Positions 1 to 11,933 are shown, counted from the stretch's first letter. The stretch is 64,000 nucleotides of DNA from Chrysomallon squamiferum (GCA_012295275.1 CM022671.1:4205565-4269564); one strand, 5' to 3'. The notes: generated by a model from the letters alone, not told the origin. A program made the numbers and translations.

Positions 1-500
1 AAATTAAAAATTTAAAATGTATTTAGATTAATTGTTCTCAACACCACAGGTACACTTTTAAATTATTTAAAAATATGAAGCAGCATTTCCTGAATAGCTG
101 ACCTCTATGCTAAAATCTCTAAACTGACACAGAAGTATAAGTAAGAAGCAATTTTGTAAGCTAAACTGTAACTTGTAAAATTTTAATGTTTTAAATTTTT
201 TTTTTTAAATTAACAAGCTGATAATTTCATTATACTGAATGTAATGAGATAAAAAAAATAATAGCCTGTATTTTGGATTTAAATCACACTGATTTTAACT
301 GATGCTGATGTTTTTTCCAATCAGCTCTTGTTAACTACTAGTAACTTGATGAACTTTCTTCTTACACAAAAGTATAAATAAAATAAGCACTTAAAAATTA
401 ATTTTGACTTTCAATTTTCATTACTAATAAGATTAGTTTCTCAGTGATACACCTCGCAATTCAATGTTCTGATTTCAAAAAAAAAAAGAAAAAAAAAAAT
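1..500 (-). other. last visible intron of the PTP gene
   Basis: AT-rich sequence downstream of the exon 11 donor with homopolymer A and T runs. I see no further exon, polyadenylation context or repeat family. It is taken as intron because the preceding donor leaves the reading frame in phase 1. Confidence 0.6.
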
Positions 501-506
501 CTTTAC

Positions 507-1484
507 CTTTTTTCTTGAAATCGACAGCACTGTAGTCCATTTGTTTTGCACTTTCCTGTGACGATGCTGACGCAGTCGATGCTGACGCAGTCGATGCTGG
601 CACTGTCTTGCCATGCTCAACCTTGGAGTAGACATTATCAGAAACATAAGCCGATGGTTGACTGGCTTTCACTGGTTGAGCTTGAATAATAACAGGTGAA
701 ACAGTGTTCACAAGGTGACCGCTCTTACTCACTGCCTGCGTAGTCGATGTTTTCACAGGCTGGGTTGGGTGTGACATTTTTGGCTTAACATCGTCCTTTT
801 TGACGTTTACTGCGATTACAGTTTTGAACTTGGGTCCAGTATTTTGGGCCAGAACGTTTACATATGAATCTTTAGGGGCAGCAGTCACAGGCTTCTGAAC
901 CGAAGGAAGGGTAATCTGAACTCTAGGTTTTGCTTCTGGTGCAGTAGGTTTCTGTTCTGAACCTGCACTAGGTTTTGGTTTCAGGAAAGGTTTCTCGACA
1001 ACCTTTTCAGCTTTTATCTCTGAACTCTCAGGCCTTGTAACTTCAACTTCAGTGTACAAATCCTCATCAGCGTCTGTGGATAAAATAAAAAACATAAGTA
1101 ATATAGAAAAAAAAAATTTGTGTAGTAATGTCAATTGTTTCACAAAAAGTGAAAAAGTAAAAGTAAGTCTTATTAAGAACATAAATGTAAATATCTTCCT
1201 TTTTTTAAAAATAAATATTATTCTCTTTTGTTGAAGATGTCTCATAAAAAGGAAAATGTAGATGTTAACATTATTAAAAACATAAAATACCATTTTTATG
1301 TAAATATCTTTTGTTTGTTAAATGATTATTAATAATATTGTTATGACATAAAGACATTATATTCTGTATATATCAAGTTAACTATATTTTCTAATTAAAA
1401 TTAAACAATTTGTTTTTAAAGGGAGAAAATTTATGATAAAAAATACTTACTTGGTTTACCTGTAATAACTGTATTAACATAAGG
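507..1484 (-). CDS. PTP gene exons 10-11: Pro/Lys-rich regulatory tail (open at window edge)
   Basis: Exon 10 (1451-1484, 34 nt) encodes PYVNTVITGKP. Exon 11 (507-1073) encodes a low-complexity tail rich in Pro, Lys, Val, Thr and Ser, with EDLYTEVEV, SYVNVLAQN and DYSAVDF tyrosine sites. No folded domain is visible. The exon ends in phase 1 at a GTAAAG donor (501-506), so at least one further coding exon lies left of the window. An open frame continues past the donor through A-rich sequence to a stop near 475, but that is intron read-through. Confidence 0.85.
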
Positions 1485-4400
1485 CTGGAAAAAATAAAAT
1501 AAAATAAAAAGATAACAACAACAGCAAAATCTGATTATGATGATGATGGTGGTAACAAAATAAAACAAAACTACAACAACCACAACTAAAAATGGAATTA
1601 AACTTTAAAGCATTAAATAAATTGGGTAGATATATATAAAAATGGATCAGTAATTATAACAAATACCCCTTTATCCAAAAATCTAAATATTTTAACTAAA
1701 CATTTTTTTACAAAATAAAATAAAAGCATGATTACAAACACAAATGGAATAATAAAAAGATAATTGATGTGTCCCAGCAAATAATTTATTACAAAATTTG
1801 TAATTGATTTTAATGTACTGACATAATTCAGAATTAAAATACAAGTTCGACTATTCACAATAAGGCTACATATTTCAACAAGTTAGTGTCGAGAATATCA
1901 AAATTTGCTTACATCTTCGTAGTTGATGTTGACATACTCTGCCTCACTGTCTTTAAGCATTTCTTCACACAAATCTTTAACCACCAGATGTACCAACTCA
2001 TACTGGTCCTTGTAAAACAAAGATATTTACAACAAGTAAAATATACTGATAGCACAACTTTGAGTTTTCAACTTCAGAGAAAAAGTTTAATATTTTGAAG
2101 TGTTCTATAGACACATGCTCTCTACCTATTAAGACTATTCTTGGCTTTATTGTGGATTACAGTATCATCTTAATTATATACTTCAGATAATCTAACAAGT
2201 GTATTCTGCAGTTGGCAATTTGGACTGATATTTTCAAAATTATCAATTTTTTTGGACATACCAGGCTTTTCTTTTATAAAAGTATCTCTTTCTTAAATTA
2301 AATTATTAATGTTTCTTTAATAAAATGGGACATTACACAGAAAAATTTGACCAAAGACACAAACAACTATTTTGGGCTATAGCCCATCAAAATAATTTCT
2401 AAGTTTTATGATCAATTAAAAAAAAAAAAAAGTTTTAATATTTTGCACTTTAGCCTGGTTTTCTTATGTAGCAATACAAATCTAGATTAATATTATCAGT
2501 TCTTATATTTCTGTTATAACAGTAAAAGATAAAAGGAAAAAATATGATACTAGTAAATATATGTCTCTGACCATGAATTGTAAACAGAGATTAATGCTTG
2601 ATAAAAAAAAAATATTCTTGTTTGATATGTAACAATTATCTAAGATTACAATTTAAAATGTATATATGATATACTATTAATTTTAAATACAAACAATAAC
2701 TATGACTTACAGGAGTCTGTACCATAGACTGTCTCTGCTCCCTAATGTCCTTGATAATATCAAACAGATTGAAACCATCAGATATCCTCTGGTGTAAAAA
2801 AAAAATATAATAATAATAATAATAAAATAATAATGATAATGATGATGATAATAACAATAACAATAATAATAATAATAATAAAACATAACAAAACATAACA
2901 TTTATTAACAACATAAAATAAAATATTAACAATTAAAGGTTCTTTTAATATGATTTCTGGCAATTCTTTATACCTAAAATACATTTTAATTGTTTGGAGT
3001 TAATAAATGAAAATTCACATGATCATGATAATGTTCTATAAACCAAATAAAATTAAAGAGAAAGATAAATCCATATTAACATTAGTTTTTGAAAAATTAT
3101 GCTGCTCTGGTATCAATTATATTCCAACAGACTGTAAAACATGTATTTTGTTAAATGAATGTTCTGGGTAGGTTGATGAAGGGGAACAGTTTAGAAGACA
3201 AGACATTAGATTATTTTGAGAATGTGACACATTAACACACCCCTGTAAAGTAGTAAATTCCACACATAATCTACAGCACAGATAGTTCCAGTCCTGCCAC
3301 ATCCAGCACTGAAAGTAAATAAAATCTTTACATATTTAAAACTGCATTTTCAGTTTCTAATCCTTGCTTTTATTAACATTACCATTATTTAAAGTGATTT
3401 TTAAATTCTATTACTCTTGTTATATTTAATAAAATAAATATAAGTTTTTCATGGTATTAGCTGTTATTAAATTACATTACATAAAATCAGGTCTTTTGAA
3501 ATTATTTCTTAGATTTTATTGTTACCTTAAAGAAAACTTTTCTGATATCTTTTATCTTGATATAATCAAACTCTATCTTGTAATAATCTTTATTTGTACT
3601 TTCTTTATTAAAAACATATATTTATAAACCTTTATAGCTATTACTAGAACAACTAGTGCTATTATCTCTACTACAACAGTTACTATTGTTACTGCTACTA
3701 CTACTACTGCTACTATCCCACTACTACTATTATTATTACTACTATGCTACTACTTCTGCTGCTGCTACTACTACAAACCATCAACACCACCACTATTATA
3801 ATTACATTTTATTATTTTTGTTGTAATTATCATTATAAAATAATGTTAACAAGTAGCTTACCTGCAATGAATAACCAAAGGTGTATCGTCAGATGATCTG
3901 GCTTCTCTCATTTTGCCGATGATCATTCGAATCTCTGATGGTGTTCGAGGTATGCCATGGTCAGCCCAGCCCAAATACTGAAATTGTGTCACGTGATGAA
4001 CCTTCCCGTCACACTCAGCTGTTAATACTCGTTTTATGAAGTCTCGAGCTATCTCATTTTCAGACACCTAGAAGAAAAAAACAAAAAAACAAAAAAAAAA
4101 CAATAGATAATAATAATAAATAAATTGAAATGAATTGAAATAAAATAAAATAAACAAACAAAATTAAATTATATAAATAATTGTATAAATAAATATAAAT
4201 AAATTGAAATGAAATAAAATAAAATAAACAAACAAAATTAAATTATATAAATAATTGTATAAATAAATATAAATAAGTGCAAATAAATAAATATATAGAT
4301 ATTAATAAATACACATATAAATAACTAAAATCTAAACATTTGTGGAAAAAAAAAAAAAATTAGTAAAATTATACTTCAGTATTGAAACATTTTTCAAATA

Positions 4401-7400
4401 ATACATAAAAATTAACATTATGAGATGGAGTGTAATGTCAGAAAGTGAAACTGTTTCCAGAAACTGTGTTGTTGTATTTTCCATGAGATAATAATAAACA
4501 AGAATATACATTAATTACATATATATTTTATATAAAGTAAATACACTAGCTGACATAACAACTTACCAGTTTAACTGTAATATTTCCATATTCTTGAGTC
4601 TGACCAACATCTGGCCAGTACTTTTCACATTTGCGCTGAAATAATTAAAAAACCAATTAACTATCTTAATTTAAATGCTTTCTTAATATAATTTTCCACC
4701 ATTATCTTTTAATATCTGATTTCTGGGTTTTATAAATATCTTTCACATTTAGAGCATGAAGCAAAAGATAACATTTTTATTCCATTTTTATTAAAAGTTT
4801 GGATAATTATATAGTTACCAAAATACATATTATTTATATATATTTAGTTAAACTTTCTCATTAACATTTTTGTTTTTGTTTCAGATGTTGTGTATCTTCA
4901 CCTTTCCATCTTCCTGGACCAAGCATGCCATAAAGACGATTTCTATGTTGTACTGCAACAACATTCGCCAGAAATCATGGATAGTGTTCGGAAGAGGTCC
5001 TTGAGCTGCAATATATCCTTTCTTTCCATGGATATCCTTTTTTGCAAAAATATTAAATAAATTAAAATGTTTTAAAAGATTAAAAAATTAATTATAAGAT
5101 ATGCTTAAAAATAAATAAATAAATAAATAAAAAATAAAAAAATTATTGAAATAATTGCAATATTATTAAAACGAAATCACACAAAACTGACAAAAAAACA
5201 CCCCACCCCAATAACCATGACATAATTCTAATAAAAAAATAAATAAAAAATAACAAATAAATAGCTAAAATTAAAAGAAAATCAGCATCATAACAACTGT
5301 AAATAACAACAACAATAAGCAAATAAATAAATAAATAAAACAATGAAAATCTGAATGAATGTTATAAAAAGTACATCAAATATTAATAATAAGAAGAAAA
5401 TAAAATTTAAAAAATTAATTTTGAAAATAATACAACAACAAAAACAATAAATATTTTTTAAAAATTAAATTAACATTTAAAAAAGTTAATAATTTGATAC
5501 AAATACACTAACAACTCAAACAGTATTAAATAACAGTAATATTTACAAACATAAATATTATGAAACAATGAAAGTTACCTTGATAAAACTTGCATTGATA
5601 TAATCTGAATCTTCAACACCATCAATAGGTGACAGGATCACCCGACTTGCATCAACTGAAAAAAAAAAAATATATATATATAAATATTTTTTATTTCAAA
5701 AGCTTTATTCACAAATTTTCTTATCTAACAACTGCAGATAGTAATGCTGGATCAAGATCACTAATTCACCAGAAAACCAAACGTATGAATATAACCATGT
5801 ACCAAATATTATTTAAAAAAAAAAAAACTCCTTTGTTGTTAACAATATTGGTAAATTTCTAATTAATTTTTTTAAAATCACAGCATGATAATCAAATATC
5901 TAATTAACTTCGTAATCACAAACCCTGTTGTGACAAACTCCATAATTAACAAAAGAGTATGTTTTTTTTAATAAGTCAAAATATTTATCATTTAAATTAC
6001 TGCCCTAGAGATAAACTACAATACTGCAGTAATTAACAAAACAAACACGTTTACAAAACACTGCATTAGTGTTTCTTTTAAATTCAATATTTGGGGATTT
6101 ATCCAACATTGGTGCCCATTTTTCATAAATGCTTGGACTTTTATTCTTCATCCATATATATTTTTTTATATTGATATGAAAGATCATTTTACATATAATT
6201 CAAATTTTTATTTACATGGAATTATATCTTTGAATCTGTTTTTCTTGATGTTTACACTTTTCTTGCCAGCTTCTGCTAGAAAATGTCCTCCTTCTTTATT
6301 TGCTTTTTGAAGTTCTCTTAATTTCTACAAAATAATAATAATAACAATAATAATAATAAATAACAATAAAAAAAATAAAAAATAAAAAAAATATAAAGAA
6401 AGTAACCAAGTAAGTAAGTAAATAAATAAAAATAAATTCATTATTTTGGGAAAACTAGATTATGTCAAAATTAAATAAACAAGTCTTATAAATAAAATGA
6501 ATGACCATTTATTAAACAATATTTCCCAGTATTTTAATTCTGGTAAATATTTTAATCTATATGCATATTTTTAATATTATTAATAATTATCATTAAATAT
6601 GAAAAATATGGTCATTAATATTTTATAAAATATGTCTAATTCTGAATAATATTAATAACTTTAATTTACAGCCTATATTATTGTTAAAATATGCCTGGCA
6701 TTTAGTATTATTAATAAGTGTAATAGTTATGAAACACAGAGACATTAACATTTAACCAAGAATGTCAGATATTTAACATAACTAATAACTGTAACATTTA
6801 CTAGATATATAATAGTAGTCTATTTTAATATATTATTAAATATATCTGCCATTTATTGATTTAATATTAATAAAGGACCAAAATTTGTATTTGTATTTAA
6901 ATAACTCAATAAGGAAACTGAAAAACAAACTACTTTCCTTTGACTAAGTCAGTATTGAGTCCTATGTATATATATTTTAAAACCTTATCATTAACATCAT
7001 CAACATCATCATCATCATTATTATTATTATTTACTTTCTACTTTTATTTTTTTATTAAAAATAATAAAAAAAAAAAAAAAAAAAAAAAAACAATTATATA
7101 ACAATCACAATGTTACCGCTAACTTCCGTGATGTGGCATTTGTGGGAACTTTTTAATTCTTATTGGAAAGAAAATTATTATTATTATTATTATTATTATT
7201 ATTTCTGGCGCAACAAATTTATATTTGTACGACGAAACCGTTAGCTACCAAGTAGCAAATCTATCTAGGTTACGTCTGCTACAGCATTTGACTTTACAAA
7301 TTTACTTGTACCAACCATAAACTCGCGCCAGTACCCATTTCCTCCAGTATCATCTTCTGCATTTAGATCATCAACAAGCTTAATAAATTGTTTCAAACAA

Positions 7401-7420
7401 TCTTCAAAAGTTTCTGCCAT
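507..7420 (-). CDS. PEST-type non-receptor protein tyrosine phosphatase (PTPN12/18/22-like), 3'-incomplete
   Basis: Eleven exons, all with GT-AG borders and matching phases: 7316-7420, 6216-6324, 5579-5655, 4902-5036, 4567-4635, 3862-4067, 3239-3308, 2711-2788, 1913-2008, 1451-1484, 507-1073. They give 515 codons. The family hydrolyses phosphotyrosine in the cytosol, and PEST members act on adhesion and immune signalling adaptors. Residues about 1-315 are one PTP domain: KNRF motif, DYINASFIK, FWRM, acid loop at 199-201, signature HCSAGCGRTG at 232-241 (Cys233, Arg239), and Q-loop QTPDQYELVH. GCGRTG followed by ICAVDYVWNLL is typical of PTPN12/18/22 and of few other PTPs. The start at 7418-7420 fits because FM|KLRELQ aligns with the PTPN12 exon 1/2 region. 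The tail is Pro/Lys-rich and continues past the window edge in phase 1. Which of PTPN12, 18 or 22 it corresponds to is not decidable here. Confidence 0.93.
1913..2788 (-). CDS. PTP gene exons 8-9: end of PTP domain and YVN linker
   Basis: Exon 8 (2711-2788) encodes RISDGFNLFDIIKDIREQRQ and ends QTP. Exon 9 (1913-2008) encodes DQYELVHLVVKDLCEEMLKD and then a linker reading EAEYVNINYED. The Q-loop Gln and the QYELVH helix close the catalytic domain, as in PTPN12 (QTKEQYELVH). The YVNI tetrapeptide matches the Grb2-type SH2 consensus pYxNx. Confidence 0.9.
3239..4067 (-). CDS. PTP gene exons 6-7: acid loop and catalytic P-loop
   Basis: Exon 6 (3862-4067) runs from VSENEIARDF to IHC and splits the Ser codon after the catalytic Cys. 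Exon 7 (3239-3308) starts AGCGRTGTICAV and ends LLLYRG at a GTGTTA donor. The nucleophile Cys233 and Arg239 are present. The general-acid loop reads GWADHGIP rather than the usual WPDHGxP; Asp201 is kept and the Pro is Ala. The domain should be catalytically competent, but loop dynamics may differ (inference). Confidence 0.93.
4110..4275. repeat. tandem duplication of a ~75-85 bp AT-rich unit in a PTP intron
   Basis: Two near-identical copies, each reading from AATAAATTGAAATGAA through the AAACAAACAAAATTAAATT core to TGTATAAATAAATATAAATAA. They lie about 45 nt upstream (transcript sense) of the exon 6 acceptor at 4068. Confidence 0.8.
4567..5655 (-). CDS. PTP gene exons 3-5: core of the PTP domain
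   Basis: Exon 3 (5579-5655) encodes FDASRVILSPIDG and DYINASFIK. Exon 4 (4902-5036) encodes GYIAAQGPLPNTIHDFWRML and the strand ending in MACLVQEDGK. Exon 5 (4567-4635) encodes RKCEKYWPDVGQ. These are the conserved PTP motifs DYINA, AxQGPL, DFWRM and KCxxYWP in correct order and spacing. The vertebrate 'MACxEFExGRKKC' segment is MACLVQEDGKRKC here, so the loop composition differs although the strand register is kept. Phases are 1, 0, 0, 0. Confidence 0.92.
6216..7420 (-). CDS. PTP gene exons 1-2: start codon and N-terminal helix region
   Basis: Exon 1 (7316-7420, 35 codons) opens with MAETFEDCLKQF and ends ...YWREFM before a GTTGGT donor. Exon 2 (6216-6324) begins KLRELQKANK in phase 0 and ends at KNRFKDIIP plus one base of the next Phe codon. 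Known PTPs have a KNRY phosphotyrosine-loop motif here; this one reads KNRF. A weak acceptor-like TTTTAG about 20 nt upstream of the ATG could mean a non-coding first exon further upstream. The intron between the two exons carries an (ATT)n run near 7179-7202 and a poly-A run at about 7067-7090. Confidence 0.9.
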
Positions 7421-7600
7421 GATTGTTTTATTTAAACGTCTAAAATCAACAACATTTTCACATGTGCGCCCGTCTCCACCTTGTCAAATGCACACCAACA
7501 AGGAAGTACTTTCTCGTGAAAGACTGGTCACGTGATTTAATTGACTGGACGAGGACTTGTGTTGTCTTGCGCCTGGATTAATAGATGTATCATTATATGT
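7421..7600 (-). promoter_or_regulatory. putative promoter/5'UTR region of the PTP gene
   Basis: Immediately upstream of the start codon the base composition becomes less AT-rich. It contains a GTCACGTGA element with a CACGTG E-box at 7529-7534 (USF/TFE3/MiT-type site), an ETS-like AGGAAGT at 7501-7507, and several CpG dinucleotides. No TATA box is obvious. The promoter role is inferred from position and composition only. Confidence 0.4.
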
Positions 7601-7611
7601 ACAAATATATA

Positions 7612-7612
<1 letters not shown>

Positions 7613-7663
<51 letters not shown>
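7613..7663. repeat. (ATT)n microsatellite, about 17 units
   Basis: Pure ATT/TTA trinucleotide run upstream of the PTP gene. On the minus strand it reads as poly-Asn or poly-Ile codons and explains the spurious open frame there. Confidence 0.95.
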
Positions 7664-7885
7664 TTCTTTCACTAAGCATATTTATAGTACTGCATAACGT
7701 TACTAACGAAAACATATGAAAGGATTAGCTTTTTATTTTTTAATCTCATGATAATGTACCCCGGTCTTTTTTTCACGTCGGTTTTTCTTCTATTGTCTTT
7801 TAATCATAATAAATACACATATAAAAGTATTATATTACATTGTGGATGATAATAAATTCATAAATTTTCTAGTAAAATTAGGATT

Positions 7886-7887
7886 TA

Positions 7888-7922
<35 letters not shown>

Positions 7923-8000
7923 AATAAATAAAAAATAAAAAATAAATAAAATAAAATAAAAAAAATAAAATAAAAAATAAATAAATAAAATAATAATTTT
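7886..8000. repeat. poly-A run followed by (AAAT)n-like low complexity
   Basis: About 30 consecutive A residues followed by imperfect AAATAAAT/AAAAT units. No upstream coding or retroposon body is recognisable, so origin as a retroposon tail cannot be argued. Confidence 0.85.
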
Positions 8001-8193
8001 TTTCAAAAGTAAATACAAAAAAGTTTTTAAATATTAGAAAATATTTTTTGTATACAAACAATATTTTAATAACAGATGACTAGAAAAATCTAATTTATGT
8101 TTAAGTATATAACACTTTCATTAATATTAATTTAATACGATTAAGATTAAAACGACACGACTGTAATTATGATCATGTGGCTTTTAAATACAT

Positions 8194-8259
8194 CTAAATA
8201 ACTTCCTCTTTCGGTAAATCGACGACTATTATTTTCACTGTTGCGTCAACGGAAGCCAT
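8194..8259 (-). CDS. very short open frame, candidate uORF or alternative 5' exon
   Basis: A 21-codon frame with a good start context (CACAATGG) lies in a locally CpG-containing stretch (8215-8350). It encodes MASVDATVKIIVVDLPKEEVI followed by TAG. A possible GT donor (GAA|GTTATT) lies just before the stop. It is about 0.8 kb upstream of the PTP start on the same strand. It could be an upstream reading frame, a separate first exon, or chance. I recognise no family. Confidence 0.25.
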   Translation of the reverse strand: MASVDATVKIIVVDLPKEEVI

Positions 8260-10374
8260 TGTGAGGAACGTTATAAGGTTATAAATGTCGTGTGTGAATC
8301 GTTTTGTTTGCATGTTTACTTTAAGACCGGAGCTCCATTAAGTATTTCTCGTCCCAGAAAGTCCCCAGTTTATGGTATATCAAACGCTTTATTCAGTTTT
8401 TCCCCTGCAGTGAAAAATATGATTATAATAAATTGTATGGATGGTTTCTTCTCATGATAACAAAACCGATGATGATGATGCTATTATTAGTATTACGATT
8501 AGTAGCAGTAGTAATAGTAGAAAAGAAGAAAGAGAAGAAAAAAGGATTGTTTTTGTTTGGTACCTATATTTAATGACTTATTAATTTTAAGGTACTAAAT
8601 ACTTCTATTAAAAAAAGTACACTTAAAAAGTATCATAATTATTATTACTATCATATTATCATTATCATTATTATGTTATAAAAATGGTTTTGTAAAAAAC
8701 AAAAAACGAAAACAACAGCAATTTCAGTAAATCAGTTTTGATCATCATAATAATTTTTATAATATCCATTTAAACTTAATGTACTATTGATAATGCTATT
8801 TTTATCTGTTATAAAGATGAGTAAAGTTTTATCAAGGCTTTCAGTTTACACAAAGATTAAATTACTGAATATCATGTAGATTACAGGTCAGTTACTTCCC
8901 TTTAAAACATGAACGCTATCACAGTTTAATAAAAGTATTGTCCTAGCAGATAAAGAGAATTATTAATAACAACAAGTACTGATTCAAAAATGTTTTACCG
9001 AGTAACAGGCTGAATGGGATGAACAATTATTAACCCATTTGCTGGTAAATTTGGGCAAAACGCTAAGGTTTACTTTCCAACGCCATGTATTTTTTTGGAA
9101 AATGACCTATTTTAACTATTACGTATCAAATGCACAATAAATTAAATAATATACAAATGATGCTATTTCAAGCGCAGTACCATCTAGCAAGTGAAATATC
9201 AGGTCTTAGTTTAAGACAAAGTGTTTTGTTGAGAAGTCTTAGCTACTGAGTTCTAGCTTGTGACACCAAAAGTGTAAAAAATGGTTGATAACAATGATAC
9301 AAAGAATTCATTAGTCTGTGAAAATAAAACTAAATCATATGTAACAATAACAGACATAACAATACACAATAAAGTCTGGCACACACATGCATACATATGT
9401 GCATACAAACATATATATATATCATCCCCCCCACACATGGATACTTAAATGCATGAATACATACATTCATACATATATACATCACACAAATATACTTACA
9501 TATACATACAAATCTACTGATGCAGACACATACAAACAACAACACTTTCTATATAAAAACATACTATTTACTTTTCCAAAAATATAAAATTCATGCTCAC
9601 TCAATAAACACACATTCACACACCTGCACAAAAGATATGACTCACAACTGTGCCTATATAAACTTATACACATACTTTTACAAAGATATGTTTACCAAAA
9701 AAAAACATAGATAGTTACTTCATTTAAACCACACTTCCTGTTTTAAAAACTGTACATAATGAAGTTCAGGTTTTATTAATGTTTTTATCACCCCAAGTTT
9801 TTACTTCCTCATCAGTATTATTGTCAGCTAATCACAGTGAAACTAGATTATCCATAACATATTGTGTGATCTGCACGCAACATTCAAACCTTAGGGGCAG
9901 ATTTAGTGGATATGTATTTTTTTATAGTGGGGGTTGTTTAAAAAAAAAAAAACAGATACTGAAGATTATTTCAGTAGAAAATGGAACACTCCAAAAATTA
10001 TCTTTGTGTGTCTTTTGGTGAATATAATTTTCTTTTTTTTGGTTCCAAATAAATAAACAAATAAATAAAATATAATAAATATATGTATACATATATATAC
10101 ATATATATAAAATAAGTAAATAAATAAATTTAAAAAGTATTTTATGCACGTATAAATTTCTATAAGGAAGCCTTTTTAAAATAATCTTTTATGGTTGTAG
10201 CATTCAAAGGAAGGCCCAGATAATGTTGACCCTAAAACAGTTTTGATTATGTTAACTTTTAACTGAAGACTGGTAAATGATTTATTCAATGGTCAAGGTA
10301 TAAAATATGTGGTGTGTGATGCCACTTACTGGCTGAATGTTTCAAATTATTTATTATCTAATAACAGGGGTCAG

Positions 10375-10440
10375 CAACCCTTGCCCACAGGCCACATCCA
10401 GCCCGCCAGGGATTTTAGTCCAGCCCACCAGGTGAACACT
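10375..10440. mobile_element. hAT-like transposon terminal fragment
   Basis: The stretch starts CAGGGGTCAGCAACCC and continues with GGCCACATCCAGCCCGCCAGG. It is strikingly GC-rich against its surroundings and resembles the CAGGGGTCRGCAAMC...GGCCGCATNNGGCCCGCC ends of hAT-superfamily DNA transposons. I see no transposase and no matching opposite terminus nearby, so it is a solo or degraded end, probably of a non-autonomous copy. Confidence 0.55.
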
Positions 10441-10530
10441 TGGACACCAATTATTACATTAACTTTGTTGTTTTTTCTTTGAACCTCCAGACCAAAGCAG
10501 TCTGTCTTCCTAGCAATTTTGAAGACAGCA

Positions 10531-10676
10531 TTAAGAGAGAGAGAGAGAGAGATATCAATGTGTGTGTGTGTATATATTATACTGAAGGTTGTTTAAATTA
10601 ATTAAAATGTTATGTCTTTTGTCAGTATAAGAAATATAGTGATATGAAGTGGAGTCTTAAAAGTGATCCGGCTAAT

Positions 10677-10707
<31 letters not shown>

Positions 10708-10770
10708 TCTATATACAAATTTATATATATATGTACGTATATGTATGTATATATATATATATGTGTGTGT
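10531..10770. repeat. compound (GA)n/(TG)n/(AC)n/(AT)n microsatellites
   Basis: Short GA run at about 10531-10550, TG run at about 10560, AC run at about 10677-10702 and alternating TATA/TATG runs to about 10770. Confidence 0.9.
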
Positions 10771-11878
10771 ATATTCAGTGCCAATTTTATAATAACAGTT
10801 CAGTAAATTTATGAACATGGTGTAACCTTGTCATATCAGGTGTTGTTAAACATGAGTGGAACATGGAAAGCAAGTCACAGGTAGATCAACAGTTTTATAC
10901 ACAACAGTTATAATTTATGTACTAGTATGATAATTCATATAATTTACATTTACATATATTCTTAAATCTTTTGAAATTAAAACAAACAACCTGTGAATAA
11001 TAAATACATTTTATTTATAAATTTTATACATTTCAAAATGCAAAGCAATGCAGAATTTTGTAGTTTAAAAAATTCTGGTTACTATAAAATTAAATGTTAT
11101 ATTTTTGTTAAATTCATGTGACAGAAATAATAAGGAAATTTGTGTCTCACAGCAAACAGCCAAATGGCTTCTATTCTAAAACAAACCTGGTTAGTTAGAA
11201 AATAGTATGATCACAAAATAAGAATTAAAACAAACATTTTGATTGGGCTCCACTCAAATAACTTCTTGTTGTATTTTATGTTATTTTTAAGATAATAAAT
11301 ACATTTTAAAAAATGTTCATATCACAGTTGCAATAAAGGAAATGAAAAAAATACATTCACAACTGAAAGTAAAATATACTTAATGTAAAGCATGTCCTTG
11401 CATGTTGAAAAGAACAGAAATATGAATTAAAAGATGTGAAATAAAAATTAAGTTTAATAAATTATACAAGAATCATTTTTAAAAAATTAGTAAATTTATG
11501 CTGTTTTTATAAAACATGGAATGTTGTGAAGAAATTAGAATGCTTATAAAAAGCAATTCAAATAAATAAATAAATAATATGTGATAATGCTGCAGAATGC
11601 TTTATTATAATGCTATATCTGAAAACAGAAAAACAAAAAGATTTTGTAAATTAGTTGGCTTGCATTTTTAATATATAAATTCTACCTTATTTAAACAAAT
11701 AAAATAGTAACAACACTTTGAATCTGTATATCAACTGATACAAAAACAGAAATCATAATATCAAATATACCAGATTTGGTATGTACTTCTATGAGAATGA
11801 CTTTTCTTAAAAACAAATTATTCTTTTTAATTATTATTCTTATTGTTTTAGTTGTTCTTTCTCTCTTTCTTTTTTTAA

Positions 11879-11879
<1 letters not shown>

Positions 11880-11932
<53 letters not shown>
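11880..11932. repeat. (TTA)n microsatellite followed by poly-T
   Basis: About 17 TTA/ATT units followed by a run of about 12 T. It is non-coding; the Leu-rich open frame across it is an artefact. Confidence 0.95.

Positions 11933-11933
<1 letters not shown>

Noticed and set aside
475-506. Continuation of PTP exon 11 to a stop near 475
   Set aside because: It crosses a good GTAAAG donor into a poly-A/T run. A PEST-type tail is expected to be longer.
9030-9130. TTAACCCATTTGCTGG resembling a piggyBac end at a TTAA site
   Set aside because: No partner terminus, no transposase and only a short match in AT-rich sequence.
9387-9714. Thr/His/Tyr-rich frames near 9.5 kb
   Set aside because: Composed of ACATACATA-type low complexity, with no family resemblance and frames open on both strands.
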